Below the pieces are notes generated by a model. That model was given only the letters and a program-made list of their open reading frames with translations, was not told where the DNA came from and searched no databases. A stretch of DNA of 64,000 bases from an uncultured Eubacteriales bacterium (GTDB taxonomy: Bacteria > Bacillota > Clostridia > Lachnospirales > Anaerotignaceae). The translations under genes and the position numbers were made by a program. The DNA lies in assembly GCA_934256695.1 (NCBI GenBank), contig CAKQPE010000001.1, forward strand, positions 1 to 64,000, in the 5' to 3' direction. Positions 44,939-53,867 of this stretch are shown here, piece by piece; positions within the stretch are counted from its first letter, which is position 1, and every line of letters begins with the position of its first letter.

Positions 44939-46549
44939 TTATTCTGTAAGGGCTACGTCCTTTGTAAGCCAGTAGTAATCCATAGGATACATTGTTACAC
45001 CTGTAACGGATTTTGATGAGAAAAGATAAGTTGTTTCATAACCGAAGAAAACAGTTGCCGCATCATCAATAATATCCTGCTGTATTTTTTCTATAATGGT
45101 TTTTCTTTCTTCTTCGTCAAAAGTCTGAGAAAGCTCGTCAAGAAGGCTGTCTACCTCCGGATTGCTGTAGCCTGTTGTATTGTTTGCGGATTTTGAATAC
45201 CAGTTTTCTCTAAGGTAGTTTTCGGGATCACCTGTGTTTGCAACAAGTACGTTCCAGATTAATAAGTCATATTTTCCGGAATCTCTTGTATCAAGAAGTG
45301 TTTCGTAGCTTACGGTATTTAAAGTTACTTTTATTCCTATTTCTTTAAGACTTGCCTGTGCAGCCTGTGCATATACGTTAAGCTCCTCACGGCTTGTATA
45401 TATAACAAAATTAAGATTAAGTTCACTTCCGTCAGGTTTTTCAACAAAGCCGTCGTTGTTTATATCTTTATATCCTGCCTCTGCAAGAATCTCCTTTGCA
45501 CTGTCGGGATTATAAGCGTTTTCGTCATTTAATTCGTCAAAACCGAAATCAAGTGTAGGAGGAACAGGAGCCTTTCCCGGTGTTGCACCGCCTTCGAGAA
45601 GAACATTGCAGTATGTATCTTTATCAAGTCCGCGGAGAAGTGCCTGACGGAGTTTAATATCACCCAAAGCACCGTTTTCGTTCATAAATGCATATGTAGA
45701 ACGGAGGGATTCAAGCTTCTGAATATTTACATTGTCGTTTCCTTCAAAGTCCGCAAGGTTTTCTGTTTTTAAATTATATGCAATCTGTATTTCGTTTGTC
45801 TGGAGAGCCATTGAACGTGTTGTCTGGTCATCAATACATTTTAATGTTACTTTATCAAGAGGAACTTCGCCGTTCCAGTAATATTCGTTTCTTACAACAA
45901 CACAGCTGTCTGTAGGGCTGAATGATTCTACCTTATAAGGGCCGGTACAAACAGGGCCGTTCATTGCAAATGTGGAGTCATCGACATTTGTATCAACTAT
46001 AAGGAAAAGCGGGTCTGCAAGGCTGCCTGCCATATTGGCACAAGGTCTGTTTAAATTGAAAATAAGATTGTCTCCGTCAACATCAATGCTCTTTAAGTCG
46101 AAGAATTCCGCAACCCTGTTGCTTTTGGCTGCTGTACGCTCTATAGACGCTTTTACAAGCTCAGGTGTCATTTCGTCACCGTTTGAGAATTTAACACCCT
46201 GTCTTATTTTAAAAGTCCATGTTAAACCGTCCTCGCTGTTATCCCAGCTTTCCGCAAGGGCAGGTGTCATTTCGCCGTTTTCATCGAACTTTACAAGACA
46301 TTCACCTACACCGTAACGTGAAACAACCCAGCTGAAATACTGTTCCGTAGGCTCAAGTGTATCGGCAAAGCTTGTTACGCCTATTGTTATTTCTCCGCCT
46401 TGTTTAGGTTCGGCAGAAGAAACAGAAGCCGTCTCGGAGCCTGATGAAGGCTGAGAAGATGATGAACCTCCGCAGCCGGCAAGCATGGAAAGAGCAAGCA
46501 CTGAGCTGACAGAAATTTTAAGTATGGTTTTCAAAGATTTTAATTTCAT
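44939..46549 (-). CDS. Family 5 substrate-binding lipoprotein of the cobalamin-regulated ABC importer
   Basis: A 536-residue SBP_bac_5 protein with a signal peptide and lipobox (SMLAGCGGSSS), then a Ser-rich linker. The fold markers are LVKFDENGEMTPALAESWDNSEDGLTWTFKIRQGVKFSNGDEMTPELVKAS and KLRQALLRGLDKDTY. Members bind peptides, nickel, nickel-histidine or metallophore complexes. Placement behind a cobalamin riboswitch points to cobalt or a cobalt complex, or a corrinoid precursor; the ligand is not proven. RBS AAAGGAAGAA. Confidence 0.92.
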   Translation of the reverse strand: MKLKSLKTILKISVSSVLALSMLAGCGGSSSSQPSSGSETASVSSAEPKQGGEITIGVTSFADTLEPTEQYFSWVVSRYGVGECLVKFDENGEMTPALAESWDNSEDGLTWTFKIRQGVKFSNGDEMTPELVKASIERTAAKSNRVAEFFDLKSIDVDGDNLIFNLNRPCANMAGSLADPLFLIVDTNVDDSTFAMNGPVCTGPYKVESFSPTDSCVVVRNEYYWNGEVPLDKVTLKCIDDQTTRSMALQTNEIQIAYNLKTENLADFEGNDNVNIQKLESLRSTYAFMNENGALGDIKLRQALLRGLDKDTYCNVLLEGGATPGKAPVPPTLDFGFDELNDENAYNPDSAKEILAEAGYKDINNDGFVEKPDGSELNLNFVIYTSREELNVYAQAAQASLKEIGIKVTLNTVSYETLLDTRDSGKYDLLIWNVLVANTGDPENYLRENWYSKSANNTTGYSNPEVDSLLDELSQTFDEEERKTIIEKIQQDIIDDAATVFFGYETTYLFSSKSVTGVTMYPMDYYWLTKDVALTE

Positions 46550-46582
46550 AACATTCTTCCTTTCTTTAAAAAGATATATTTT

Positions 46583-47410
46583 TTAATTTTCATGCTTAGG
46601 GTCTAAAATATCTCGTATACTGTCGCCAAGCATATTGAAAACAACTACAACTATTACTATTGCAATTCCGGGATAAATCATAAGCCAAGGTGCTTTTGAA
46701 ATATATGCCCTTCCTTCGTTAAGCATAAGTCCCCATTCCGGTGTAGGTGCCTGTGCACCGAAACCGAGGAAAGAAAGAGAGGCAAGCTCCAGCATCATTG
46801 TACCTATGTCAGATGCCGCCGTAATTATCATTGTGGATATTATATTAGGCAGTATGTGTCTTAAAATAATATTGTGTGTCTTTGTTCCGCTCAAAACAGC
46901 CGCCTCTATAAAAACACTGTTTTTAACCTTGATAACCAGACTTCGGGAAAGACGGGCATACTTTGTCCAGCTTACTGCGGCTATGGCAAGAACGGCGTTT
47001 ACCATGTTTGGGCCTAAAAGACCGGCTATGGCTATGGCAAGCACAAGACCCGGAAAAGAAATCATCATATCGGAAATACGCATTATTATTTCGTCAACTG
47101 CTCCGCCGAAAAAGCCCGATATTACACCAAGGGAAGTTCCCACAACAAATACAACGGCCACAAGGCTTAATGTCATGGTAAGAGAACTTCTTGTACCGAA
47201 AATTACTCTGGAGAGAACGTCTCGCCCAAGCTTGTCCGCTCCGCATATGTATTCCGCACACGGAGCTTTAAGTGAGTCGTTCATTACGGCATAAAGAGGG
47301 TTTCTCGGTGCTATTACAGGGGCAAAAACAGCCGTAAGAACTATTAAAACAGCAAGAAAAGAGAAAACAGTAAACTGCTTGTGTGTTTTTAAAAATTTTA
47401 TGACCTTCAT
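46583..47410 (-). CDS. Nickel/peptide-type ABC transporter permease (OppC/NikC position)
   Basis: A 275-residue permease with about six spans. The N-terminal OppC type block is FAPVIAPRNPLYA..LGRDVLSRVIFGTRSSL. The binding-protein-dependent EAA loop is EAAVLSGTKTHNIILRHILPNIIS. The C-terminus LGFGAQAPTPEWGLMLNEGRAYISKAPWLMIYPG is typical. The ATG follows GGAGG and lies directly after the stop of the partner permease gene. Confidence 0.93.
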   Translation of the reverse strand: MKVIKFLKTHKQFTVFSFLAVLIVLTAVFAPVIAPRNPLYAVMNDSLKAPCAEYICGADKLGRDVLSRVIFGTRSSLTMTLSLVAVVFVVGTSLGVISGFFGGAVDEIIMRISDMMISFPGLVLAIAIAGLLGPNMVNAVLAIAAVSWTKYARLSRSLVIKVKNSVFIEAAVLSGTKTHNIILRHILPNIISTMIITAASDIGTMMLELASLSFLGFGAQAPTPEWGLMLNEGRAYISKAPWLMIYPGIAIVIVVVVFNMLGDSIRDILDPKHEN

Positions 47411-48349
47411 TTACTTTTCCTCCTTCAGTCTTGGGTCAAGATATTTATATGATAAATCTACAATAAGATTTATAACCATATATAAAAGTGCAATCCATAG
47501 TACATATCCCTGAACAAGAGGATAGTCTCTGCATGATATTGCTTTTACAGCCATGTTTCCCATTCCCGGCCAGTTGTATATTATTTCCACTACGGCAGTA
47601 CCGCCCAAAAGACTGCCAAGGGACAAACCGAGAAGTGTAACCAGTGGCAGCATTACGTTAGGCAGAACTTCTTTAAAGAGAATACTTATTTCCTTTTCGC
47701 CTCTCATTCTTGCACCTGTTACATAGTCTTGTTTAAGCTCATCAAGAACGGCTGCTCTTACCTGCCTTGTATATTTAGCCGACATGGCAATGGCAAGAGT
47801 TACAGAGGGAAGTATAAGACCTTTAATATCTGTTGTTCCGCCGGCAACGGGAACCCAGTGGAGATTTACACCGAAAATACTCAGGAATATAAGTCCAAGC
47901 CAGAAGCTCGGTACCGAAACACCTATAAACGTAATTCCACGGACGAAATAGTCCTGCCATTTATTCTGCTTTACGGCAGACCATATACCAAGAGGGACTG
48001 ACAGAACAATCATTATTATAAGGGAAGAAACTGCCAGTTTAAGTGTTGGGAAAAAGCATGAAACAAGTTTTGTTACAACAGGCACTTTTGTTGAATACGA
48101 CATTCCCATATTGCCTGTAAGCACACCTTTAAGCCAGTTTAAATATTGCAAATGAAACGGTAAATCAAGCCCAAGCTCATGCCGTGTCTGTGCAAGAAGT
48201 TCGGCAGTGGGGATGTTTCCACATTCCGAAAGCATTATCTCTGCCGGGTCTCCGGGCGAAAGATAGGTAAGAGCAAATGTAAAAAAGCTTATACCGAAAA
48301 GCACAACAATAATCTGCAACAGCCGTTTTATAAATTTCTTCTTGTCCAA
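47411..48349 (-). CDS. Nickel/peptide-type ABC transporter permease (OppB/NikB position)
   Basis: A 312-residue permease, first gene of the operon. The OppB family pattern is KRLLQIIVVLFGISFFTFALTYLSPGDPAE at the start, YVTGARMRGEKEISILFKEVLPNVMLPLVTLLGLSLGSLLGGTAVVEIIYNWPGMG in the EAA region, and six spans. A TTG start at 48349 has AGAGGGC seven bases ahead. The cobalamin riboswitch with its terminator lies immediately upstream. Confidence 0.93.
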   Translation of the reverse strand: MDKKKFIKRLLQIIVVLFGISFFTFALTYLSPGDPAEIMLSECGNIPTAELLAQTRHELGLDLPFHLQYLNWLKGVLTGNMGMSYSTKVPVVTKLVSCFFPTLKLAVSSLIIMIVLSVPLGIWSAVKQNKWQDYFVRGITFIGVSVPSFWLGLIFLSIFGVNLHWVPVAGGTTDIKGLILPSVTLAIAMSAKYTRQVRAAVLDELKQDYVTGARMRGEKEISILFKEVLPNVMLPLVTLLGLSLGSLLGGTAVVEIIYNWPGMGNMAVKAISCRDYPLVQGYVLWIALLYMVINLIVDLSYKYLDPRLKEEK

Positions 48350-48369
48350 TTAAAAGCCCTCTTTTCCAA

Positions 48370-48645
48370 TACAATAAAAACCATGTCTTACGAATAAAGA
48401 CATGGTTTTTTGCACAACAAAAAAGCCTGCTCCTTATCACTCGTAAGAACCATAAAAACATCTGCAAGCAGTTCTCCTGACTTAAATTCAACGCTTTAAA
48501 AAGCCTTCCCGGATGAAAAATATCCAGTGACATAAATTTTTTAAAGCTCATTATCACAGTTACGGGATAGTATCGGATTTACACCGATTTATCTATTAAT
48601 CCTTGTAAAAAGGAACTTGCTGACGGCCTACTCAATTCGGCAAAA
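48370..48645 (-). ncRNA. Cobalamin riboswitch with terminator
   Basis: Read leftward: GCCGTCAGCAAGTTCC (about 48610-48626), CGGTGTAAATCCGATACTATCCCGTAACTGTGA (about 48553-48588, the B12 box), GTCACTGG, GGGAAGGC, and AGTCAGGAGAACTGC (about 48470-48484). Then AAAACCATGTCTT pairs with AAGACATGGTTTT (48378-48410 region) plus T's, an intrinsic terminator. TCTTACGA upstream (48441-48450 region) can pair with TCGTAAGA in the terminator loop and stem, a candidate antiterminator. Excess cobalamin should switch the importer off. Confidence 0.93.
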
Positions 48646-48674
48646 ATATCTAATTTTAATCAATAACTGTTAAA

Positions 48675-48703
48675 AGTATATAACAAATGCAAATATTTGT
48701 CTA
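48675..48703 (-). promoter_or_regulatory. Promoter of the cobalamin riboswitch-ABC operon
   Basis: Leftward TAGACA (48698-48703), 17 bases, TATACT (48675-48680), with the start expected near 48668, just ahead of the aptamer. Confidence 0.7.
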
Positions 48704-48801
48704 TTTATTTTTTAATCGGAAAATAAATGAAATTGCAGAAAAAAACGCATACGAGTAAAAGTTCAAGTTGAAGGACAGTGTTAAAAATTTTTTGAAATTT
48801 C

Positions 48802-48829
48802 TGCAACATTTTTTCTTCTTCGGCTGTAT
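48802..48829 (+). promoter_or_regulatory. Candidate ECF-type promoter of the secreted protein gene
   Basis: TGCAAC (48802-48807), 16 bases, CTGTAT (48824-48829) resembles the AAC / GTA pattern of many ECF sigma promoters, and no good sigma-A promoter is seen. It lies 70 bases before the gene next to an ECF sigma gene. Weak evidence alone. Confidence 0.35.
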
Positions 48830-48897
48830 TATAAGTGAAAGCATTTAAGACAACTGTAATTTAATTAATAACTGTATCAGAAAGGAATGTTTTTATT

Positions 48898-49821
48898 ATG
48901 AAAAAATTTATAGTACCTGTTTTATCAATGATTTTGGTAGGCACAACCGTTTTTACCGCCTGTGCGGCAGAGACAAAAGCGATGGTTACAAACGAAACAC
49001 CGCTTATTTCACAGCAGACAACAGAAACAACGGCTTTTGACGGTATCTATTCCATATACAAAGACGGAAAAGAAACCAATGTAAAAGCCTGCCTTATGAC
49101 ACCTTTGAGAGCAACGGCAGAGGCTCTCGGTTTTACTGTAACTTGGAACGGCAAAGCCGCTGTTCTGGATAACGGTAAGATGCATACAGAAATAACTGTA
49201 GGCAAAGACGAATATTTTGCCGTAACAAGCATAGAAGGGGCTGTAGGCATGACAGCACCGTTCTCACTGGGTCAGGCTCCGTATATATCCAACGGAACTA
49301 TGTATGTGCCTGTTAAACTATTTGATGTGCTTTTAGGCAACGGCAGTGCCGTATCGGAAAACAACAAAATAGACTTTAAAATTTCAACGGATAATAAAGA
49401 AAATAACGGTGCGGAAGGCGAAACGACACAGATTCCGAATCCTATAGTTGAGTATAATACTCTTGAAGAAGCACAGAAAGCTGTAGGCTTTGATTTTAAA
49501 GTTCCGGAGGAAGTAAAGGGCTTTGAAAACAAAGATATAAGTGTAATAAGCAATGAGCTTATACAGGTAATATACAGCAATGACAATAACGAGGTATGCG
49601 TAAGAAAAGCAAAGGGAAGTGACGACATAAGCGGAGATTACAATGTTTATAAAAATATAAACAAAGAAAAAATCAATGGCTGTGACGTAACTTTAAGAGG
49701 AGAAAATAACAAAATCGGTTCTGCCGTATGGACAAAAGGCGAATATTCATATTCTGTATATGCCGATGGTGACGGACTTGATATTGATATAGTAAAGAAT
49801 ATAATTAACAGTATGGATTAA
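48898..49821 (+). CDS. Secreted protein with copper-amine-oxidase-type stalk domain and anti-sigma-like C-domain
   Basis: A 307-residue exported protein. The signal sequence ends near VFTACAAE, which may be a lipobox or a normal cleavage site. Residues about 55-165 resemble the copper amine oxidase N-terminal (stalk) repeat: LMTPLRATAEALGFTVTWNGKAAVL..YVPVKLFDVLLG. The C-terminal 125 residues resemble the external domain of the anti-sigma factor two genes on (DVTLRGE..AVWTKGEYSYSV against DVTIKGT..AVWTKGDYAYSV). It may share a ligand with it. Function unknown. Confidence 0.75.
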   Translation: MKKFIVPVLSMILVGTTVFTACAAETKAMVTNETPLISQQTTETTAFDGIYSIYKDGKETNVKACLMTPLRATAEALGFTVTWNGKAAVLDNGKMHTEITVGKDEYFAVTSIEGAVGMTAPFSLGQAPYISNGTMYVPVKLFDVLLGNGSAVSENNKIDFKISTDNKENNGAEGETTQIPNPIVEYNTLEEAQKAVGFDFKVPEEVKGFENKDISVISNELIQVIYSNDNNEVCVRKAKGSDDISGDYNVYKNINKEKINGCDVTLRGENNKIGSAVWTKGEYSYSVYADGDGLDIDIVKNIINSMD

Positions 49822-49845
49822 TCTGTTTGGGGAGGAAAACAAAAA

Positions 49846-50442
49846 ATGAACTGCTGTATTGCCTTGGAAAACGATTTGACAAAGTTACGGTATTTTCTGC
49901 ATAAAAAAGTAAATAATATAATAGCTTTTGCCATTTCACTTCTGGGAGAAAATACAGAAAAACAAAGAGCAAATGCTGTTGCGGAAGAAGTTCTGAATAT
50001 ATACGGAAACAGTATTCTAAGACTGGCATATTCCTATGTAAAAAATATGAGTGACGCAGAAGAAATACTTCAGGACACAATTATCAAATACATAGAAAAA
50101 TCACCTGATTTTGAAAACGAAAATCATAAAAAAGCGTGGCTTATGAAAGTTTGTGCCAATTTAAGCAAAAACCGTATACAATACAACAAAATACGTATGT
50201 CAGACGAACTTAGTGACGAGCTTATGGAAGAAAACCGTACAGACCTGTCTTTTGTATGGGATGCAGTAAAAATGCTTGAACCAAACTACAGAGAAGCAAT
50301 ACATCTGTTTTATTACGAAGGATATTCAACATCGGAAATTGCCGAAATACTTGGTAAAAACGAGTCCACCGTAAGGTCAAATCTAAGCAGGGGACGACAG
50401 AAATTAAAATCCGTATTAAAGGAGGCATATGATTTTGAGTAA
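49846..50442 (+). CDS. ECF-type RNA polymerase sigma factor
   Basis: A 198-residue ECF sigma factor. Region 2 is LRLAYSYVKNMSDAEEILQDTIIKYIEKSPDFENENHKKAWLMKVCANLSKNRIQ; region 4 is LEPNYREAIHLFYYEGYSTSEIAEILGKNESTVRSNLSRGRQKLK. About 40 extra residues precede region 2. GGGGAGG lies before the ATG. It overlaps the frame of the next gene, whose single-span product is the likely anti-sigma factor. Confidence 0.93.
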   Translation: MNCCIALENDLTKLRYFLHKKVNNIIAFAISLLGENTEKQRANAVAEEVLNIYGNSILRLAYSYVKNMSDAEEILQDTIIKYIEKSPDFENENHKKAWLMKVCANLSKNRIQYNKIRMSDELSDELMEENRTDLSFVWDAVKMLEPNYREAIHLFYYEGYSTSEIAEILGKNESTVRSNLSRGRQKLKSVLKEAYDFE

Positions 50443-51046
50443 AAAATACGATGAAGTTATGGAGAGGGTATTCGTTACCGAAGATATGCACCAAAGAATA
50501 GTTAAAAATATAGAAAATACGGATTTTAATAAAAAGAAAAATAATTTCTATAAACGTATTGTGCCTTTGGCTGCCTGCCTTGTTATTGCGGCAGTGGGAG
50601 TTTTAACTGTGCAGAAAATAATTGAAAAGCCTGCCGGCAACGATATTGTTCAGGGAACAAACCAGATTATTGAAGTCGGTTCTGCGGCAGAACTTTCGGA
50701 TATGCTTGGATTTGAAACAAATGTACCGCAGTATATTCCTTTTGAGGCAGACAGCGTAACATATACAAGCATTTGGAATGAGATAGGTGAGATTGATTTT
50801 GAAAACGGAGACAAGACTCTTTCCTATCGCAAAGGATTGGCGAAAGACGGTGATGTTTCGGGAAATTATAATGAATACGCTGCAGAAAAAACAGTTTCAT
50901 TTGATAATACAGATGTAACAATAAAAGGAACCGACGGAGAATATACTCTTGCCGTCTGGACAAAAGGGGATTATGCATATTCCGTAAGCATATCCTATGG
51001 CATAAGCGAAAGCGAGATTATGAAAGTAGTCGAAAGCGTAGAGTAA
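50435..51046 (+). CDS. Probable anti-sigma factor (DUF4367-like external domain)
   Basis: A 203-residue membrane protein: a 40-residue cytoplasmic part, one span (IVPLAACLVIAAVGVLTVQKI) and an external domain of about 140 residues. Position after an ECF sigma gene and this topology suggest an anti-sigma factor. The external domain resembles DUF4367 and the C-domain of the secreted protein at 48.9 kb. The TTG at 50435 is nine bases after GGAGG; the ATG at 50429 is only three bases away from it. Confidence 0.8.
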   Translation: MSKKYDEVMERVFVTEDMHQRIVKNIENTDFNKKKNNFYKRIVPLAACLVIAAVGVLTVQKIIEKPAGNDIVQGTNQIIEVGSAAELSDMLGFETNVPQYIPFEADSVTYTSIWNEIGEIDFENGDKTLSYRKGLAKDGDVSGNYNEYAAEKTVSFDNTDVTIKGTDGEYTLAVWTKGDYAYSVSISYGISESEIMKVVESVE

Positions 51047-51080
51047 TAAAATATTTGGATTTACAAAAAATGCAAACTTT

Positions 51081-51118
51081 AAAAGCCATTAAAATAAAAT
51101 GTTTAGTGGCTTTTTTTA
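51081..51118 (+). terminator. Terminator of the sigma/anti-sigma operon
   Basis: AAAAGCCATTAAA pairs with TTTAGTGGCTTTT (one G-T pair), followed by TTT. Confidence 0.82.
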
Positions 51119-51209
51119 ATTTAAAATAAAATTTTACAGCTGATAAGTTGTCAACGAAAAGAAAGATGTTAACGGAAGGACTTTTAACAGTAAATTTATA
51201 TTTAATTTC

Positions 51210-51301
51210 AAAATACCGTGACTTGTCACGGTATTTTACTAAAAGTTTAGATCAAACCTTTTCAAAGGTTTGCAGAGTTTGAGACAGAGTCTCAAGATTT
51301 T
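51210..51301. repeat. Composite hairpin repeat R10 (right arm only)
   Basis: ATACCGTGAC/GTCACGGTAT hairpin, ACTAAAAGTTTAGAT, AAACCTT/AAGGTTT hairpin and the terminal TTGAGAC/GTCTCAA hairpin. The left arm is absent, so this is a solo right arm. A small palindrome TTTTGCAT..ATGCAAAA follows at 51298-51318. Confidence 0.72.
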
Positions 51302-51362
51302 GCATTTTTATGCAAAATTTTAACCAAAAAATAAATTTATTAATAAAATATTCAAAAATATA

Positions 51363-51390
51363 TTGCAATTTCGGGAAATACTGATATAAT
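51363..51390 (+). promoter_or_regulatory. Probable promoter of the M28 peptidase gene, with a long leader
   Basis: TTGCAA (51363-51368), 16 bases, TATAAT (51385-51390). It implies a leader of about 240 bases before the TTG start at 51637. The leader has palindromic words GTTTAGTATTAGTAAAC and GTTTAGTAATTATAAAC near 51420 and 51470, with no recognised riboswitch. Confidence 0.55.
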
Positions 51391-51636
51391 ATTTCGTGTT
51401 TATTTTAGGTAATTTATAAGTTTAGTATTAGTAAACGAGAAAATAAAAGTTTGAAATTTTTTATAATTTGTTTAGTAATTATAAACTAATTCGGCTGAAT
51501 TGTTCCGTAAGTTTATAAATACTGAATTTTTGATTTAAAATGCAATAAATAAGTCTTTTCCGAGGTTAGTAAATGTCCTTTAAAGGCATTAATATAAAAC
51601 TATATTTTTTTATTTTTAAGGAGGCAAAGAAAGTAA

Positions 51637-53865
51637 TTGAAAAGAAAATTTATCTCTGTAATTTTAAGCGGTGCCATTATAACATCAACAGCAGCAGCAT
51701 CTGTTATGGCACAGGACTATGTGGTTAAAAAAGGTGACACTCTCTGTTCCATAGCCAAAAACTTTAATACTACATATCAGGTTTTGGCTGAAATTAACAA
51801 TATCGAAAACCCGAACCTTATTTTCCCTAATCAGGTTCTCAAAACCGCTGAAACTGCTCAGGTAATGCCGTCAAAAGACAAAACAGAAGAAGTTTTGTCT
51901 GTAAATAACGATAACGGAAATATTATTTTAAATTCCATTGATACAAAATTTTCGGAAACCGTAATGGATAAGCTTGCATCTTTGGGCGATAATCCGGATG
52001 TAGGCAACAGAAGCTCCGGCTCAAAGGCAGAAAGACAGGCGGCAGACTATCTTTTCAATACTATGAAGGAAATAGGTCTTTCAAACGTAACAGAGGACAA
52101 ATTTACAGCCGATACATGGAGCTTTGAAAAAGCAAGGGTTTATATATCCGATGACGAATATATTTCTCTCGGCGGCTATGCAACAACTCTTGTAAGCGAT
52201 ATGGAGGATACGGAAATAGTTTACGGCGGCAGAGGCACTGCCGATGATTTAAAGGACTTGGATGTTAAAGACAAACTTGTGCTTATAGAAATAGACCAGC
52301 ATAACGACTGGTGGATTAATCATCCGGCTTATCAGGCATACCTTAAAGGTGCTAAGGCTGTAGTTGCCTATAATAACAGCGGATATGCACAGTGTGACGA
52401 TACAACAATAGGTGTTCAGGACATATGCGGTCCCGACTACGCACCTGCTCTCGGAACAAACAAGGAAGGCTTTGAAAAGCTTAAAAAACTTATAGACGAA
52501 AACAACGGTGCAGCTAAAGTTAAGCTTGATGTAAAGAGCGTAGTTACAAAAGACGGCTCATCACAGAACCTTTGGGGCGAAATACCGGGAAAATCAGATG
52601 AAACAATAATGATTATTGCCCACTATGACGGATATTTCCATTCTGCCTTTGATGACGCTTCCGGTGCGGCAACTGCAATGGGTATTGCAAAGGCTGTAAT
52701 CGACAGCGGATATAAGCCGGAGAAAACAATACGTTTCGTTTTCCACGGTGCGGAAGAATGGGGCAAAAGCGGTGTTGAATATGACTGGGCAAAGGGTGCT
52801 TATGAGCAGATAACAAATGTTCACCCTGAATGGGCAGAAGACGCATTTGCACTTCTTAACATAGACGGAATGTATGCCATCACAGGACAGAAGGACTATG
52901 CCCTTGCAACTGTTACGGAGCTTAGGGATTATACGGAAGAAGCAATAAGTGATGTAATTAAAAAGTATCCTGATTACAGCGTAATTGTAAAATCCCCTAC
53001 ATCAACGGGAACAGAGGATTTCTCATATTCACAGGCAGGTGTTCCGGCTATAGTTGCAAGCGATGTTGAATTTGAGGACAGCAGCTATGACCAGAATATA
53101 TACCATTCCACTATGGACAGCAAGCTTTACGGCTTTAATCCGGAAGTGTTCAAAATGGTGCATGAGATATTTACAACACTTCTTTTTGACCTTGACAATA
53201 CAGCCGTAAGACCTATGAATTTTACAGCCGAAATAAATGCTCTTGAAGAAAGCCTTGATACAAATGTAATACCTGCCGACAGCGAAATATTTGCATCTCT
53301 CGAAAAAGCAAAAGAAGCTGCCGAAAAGCTTGATGCAAAAACAGCACAGTATAATAAAGACGGCATCGAAAACAGTGCGGAATATAACAAAAAACTTTAT
53401 GAAATATTCAAAGAAATGAGACAGAACCTTGTGTCATTTACATGGGAAACGGAAATAGTGTTCCCTACGGAACAGAGCCAGAACAATATAGCCACTCTTG
53501 AAGAAGCAATCAAAGCACTTAAAGACGGTGACGGAGATTATGCATATGACGAGTGCCTTTCCGGTGTAGACTATAACTGGTATGCATATGAGTTTGAAAA
53601 AGAGGCTTTTGATTTCCAGTCAAAGAGAATACGTGATAATGCCGTAGGAACATGGGGCGAAGGACTTATATTAAATCCGGGTGAAAACCTGTATGATGTA
53701 ATAGCTTTCCTCAAAGAAAATTACGGAAACGAAAACACAGATTATACAGAGGTTATATCCGTACTTGAAAAAGCATTGGAAAACCAGAAAAACTACCTTA
53801 ACACCGCAGTGGAGAATGAAAACGTATTCCTCAAAAACATAACAGAAAAAATGAACGGAATATAA
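51637..53865 (+). CDS. Secreted M28-family metallopeptidase with LysM domain
   Basis: A 742-residue exported protein. A signal peptide (to about VMAQ) is followed by one LysM repeat (YVVKKGDTLCSIAKNFNTTYQVLAEINNIENPNLIFPNQVL) for wall binding. A PA-like insert lies near residues 180-300. The M28 zinc aminopeptidase core has IAHYDGYFHSAFDDASGA, VFHGAEEWGKSG, LLNIDGM and IYHSTMD, giving all expected His, Asp and Glu ligands. The last 200 residues form a helical region I do not recognise. TTG start with AAGGAGG. Probably cuts peptides at the cell surface. R11 begins at its stop. Confidence 0.87.
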   Translation: MKRKFISVILSGAIITSTAAASVMAQDYVVKKGDTLCSIAKNFNTTYQVLAEINNIENPNLIFPNQVLKTAETAQVMPSKDKTEEVLSVNNDNGNIILNSIDTKFSETVMDKLASLGDNPDVGNRSSGSKAERQAADYLFNTMKEIGLSNVTEDKFTADTWSFEKARVYISDDEYISLGGYATTLVSDMEDTEIVYGGRGTADDLKDLDVKDKLVLIEIDQHNDWWINHPAYQAYLKGAKAVVAYNNSGYAQCDDTTIGVQDICGPDYAPALGTNKEGFEKLKKLIDENNGAAKVKLDVKSVVTKDGSSQNLWGEIPGKSDETIMIIAHYDGYFHSAFDDASGAATAMGIAKAVIDSGYKPEKTIRFVFHGAEEWGKSGVEYDWAKGAYEQITNVHPEWAEDAFALLNIDGMYAITGQKDYALATVTELRDYTEEAISDVIKKYPDYSVIVKSPTSTGTEDFSYSQAGVPAIVASDVEFEDSSYDQNIYHSTMDSKLYGFNPEVFKMVHEIFTTLLFDLDNTAVRPMNFTAEINALEESLDTNVIPADSEIFASLEKAKEAAEKLDAKTAQYNKDGIENSAEYNKKLYEIFKEMRQNLVSFTWETEIVFPTEQSQNNIATLEEAIKALKDGDGDYAYDECLSGVDYNWYAYEFEKEAFDFQSKRIRDNAVGTWGEGLILNPGENLYDVIAFLKENYGNENTDYTEVISVLEKALENQKNYLNTAVENENVFLKNITEKMNGI

Positions 53866-53867
53866 AA

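Noticed and set aside
43191..48349. Using nikABCDE gene symbols for the ABC importer
   Set aside because: Peptide and nickel members share the fold, and the cobalamin riboswitch argues for a cobalt-related substrate, so the symbols would mislead.
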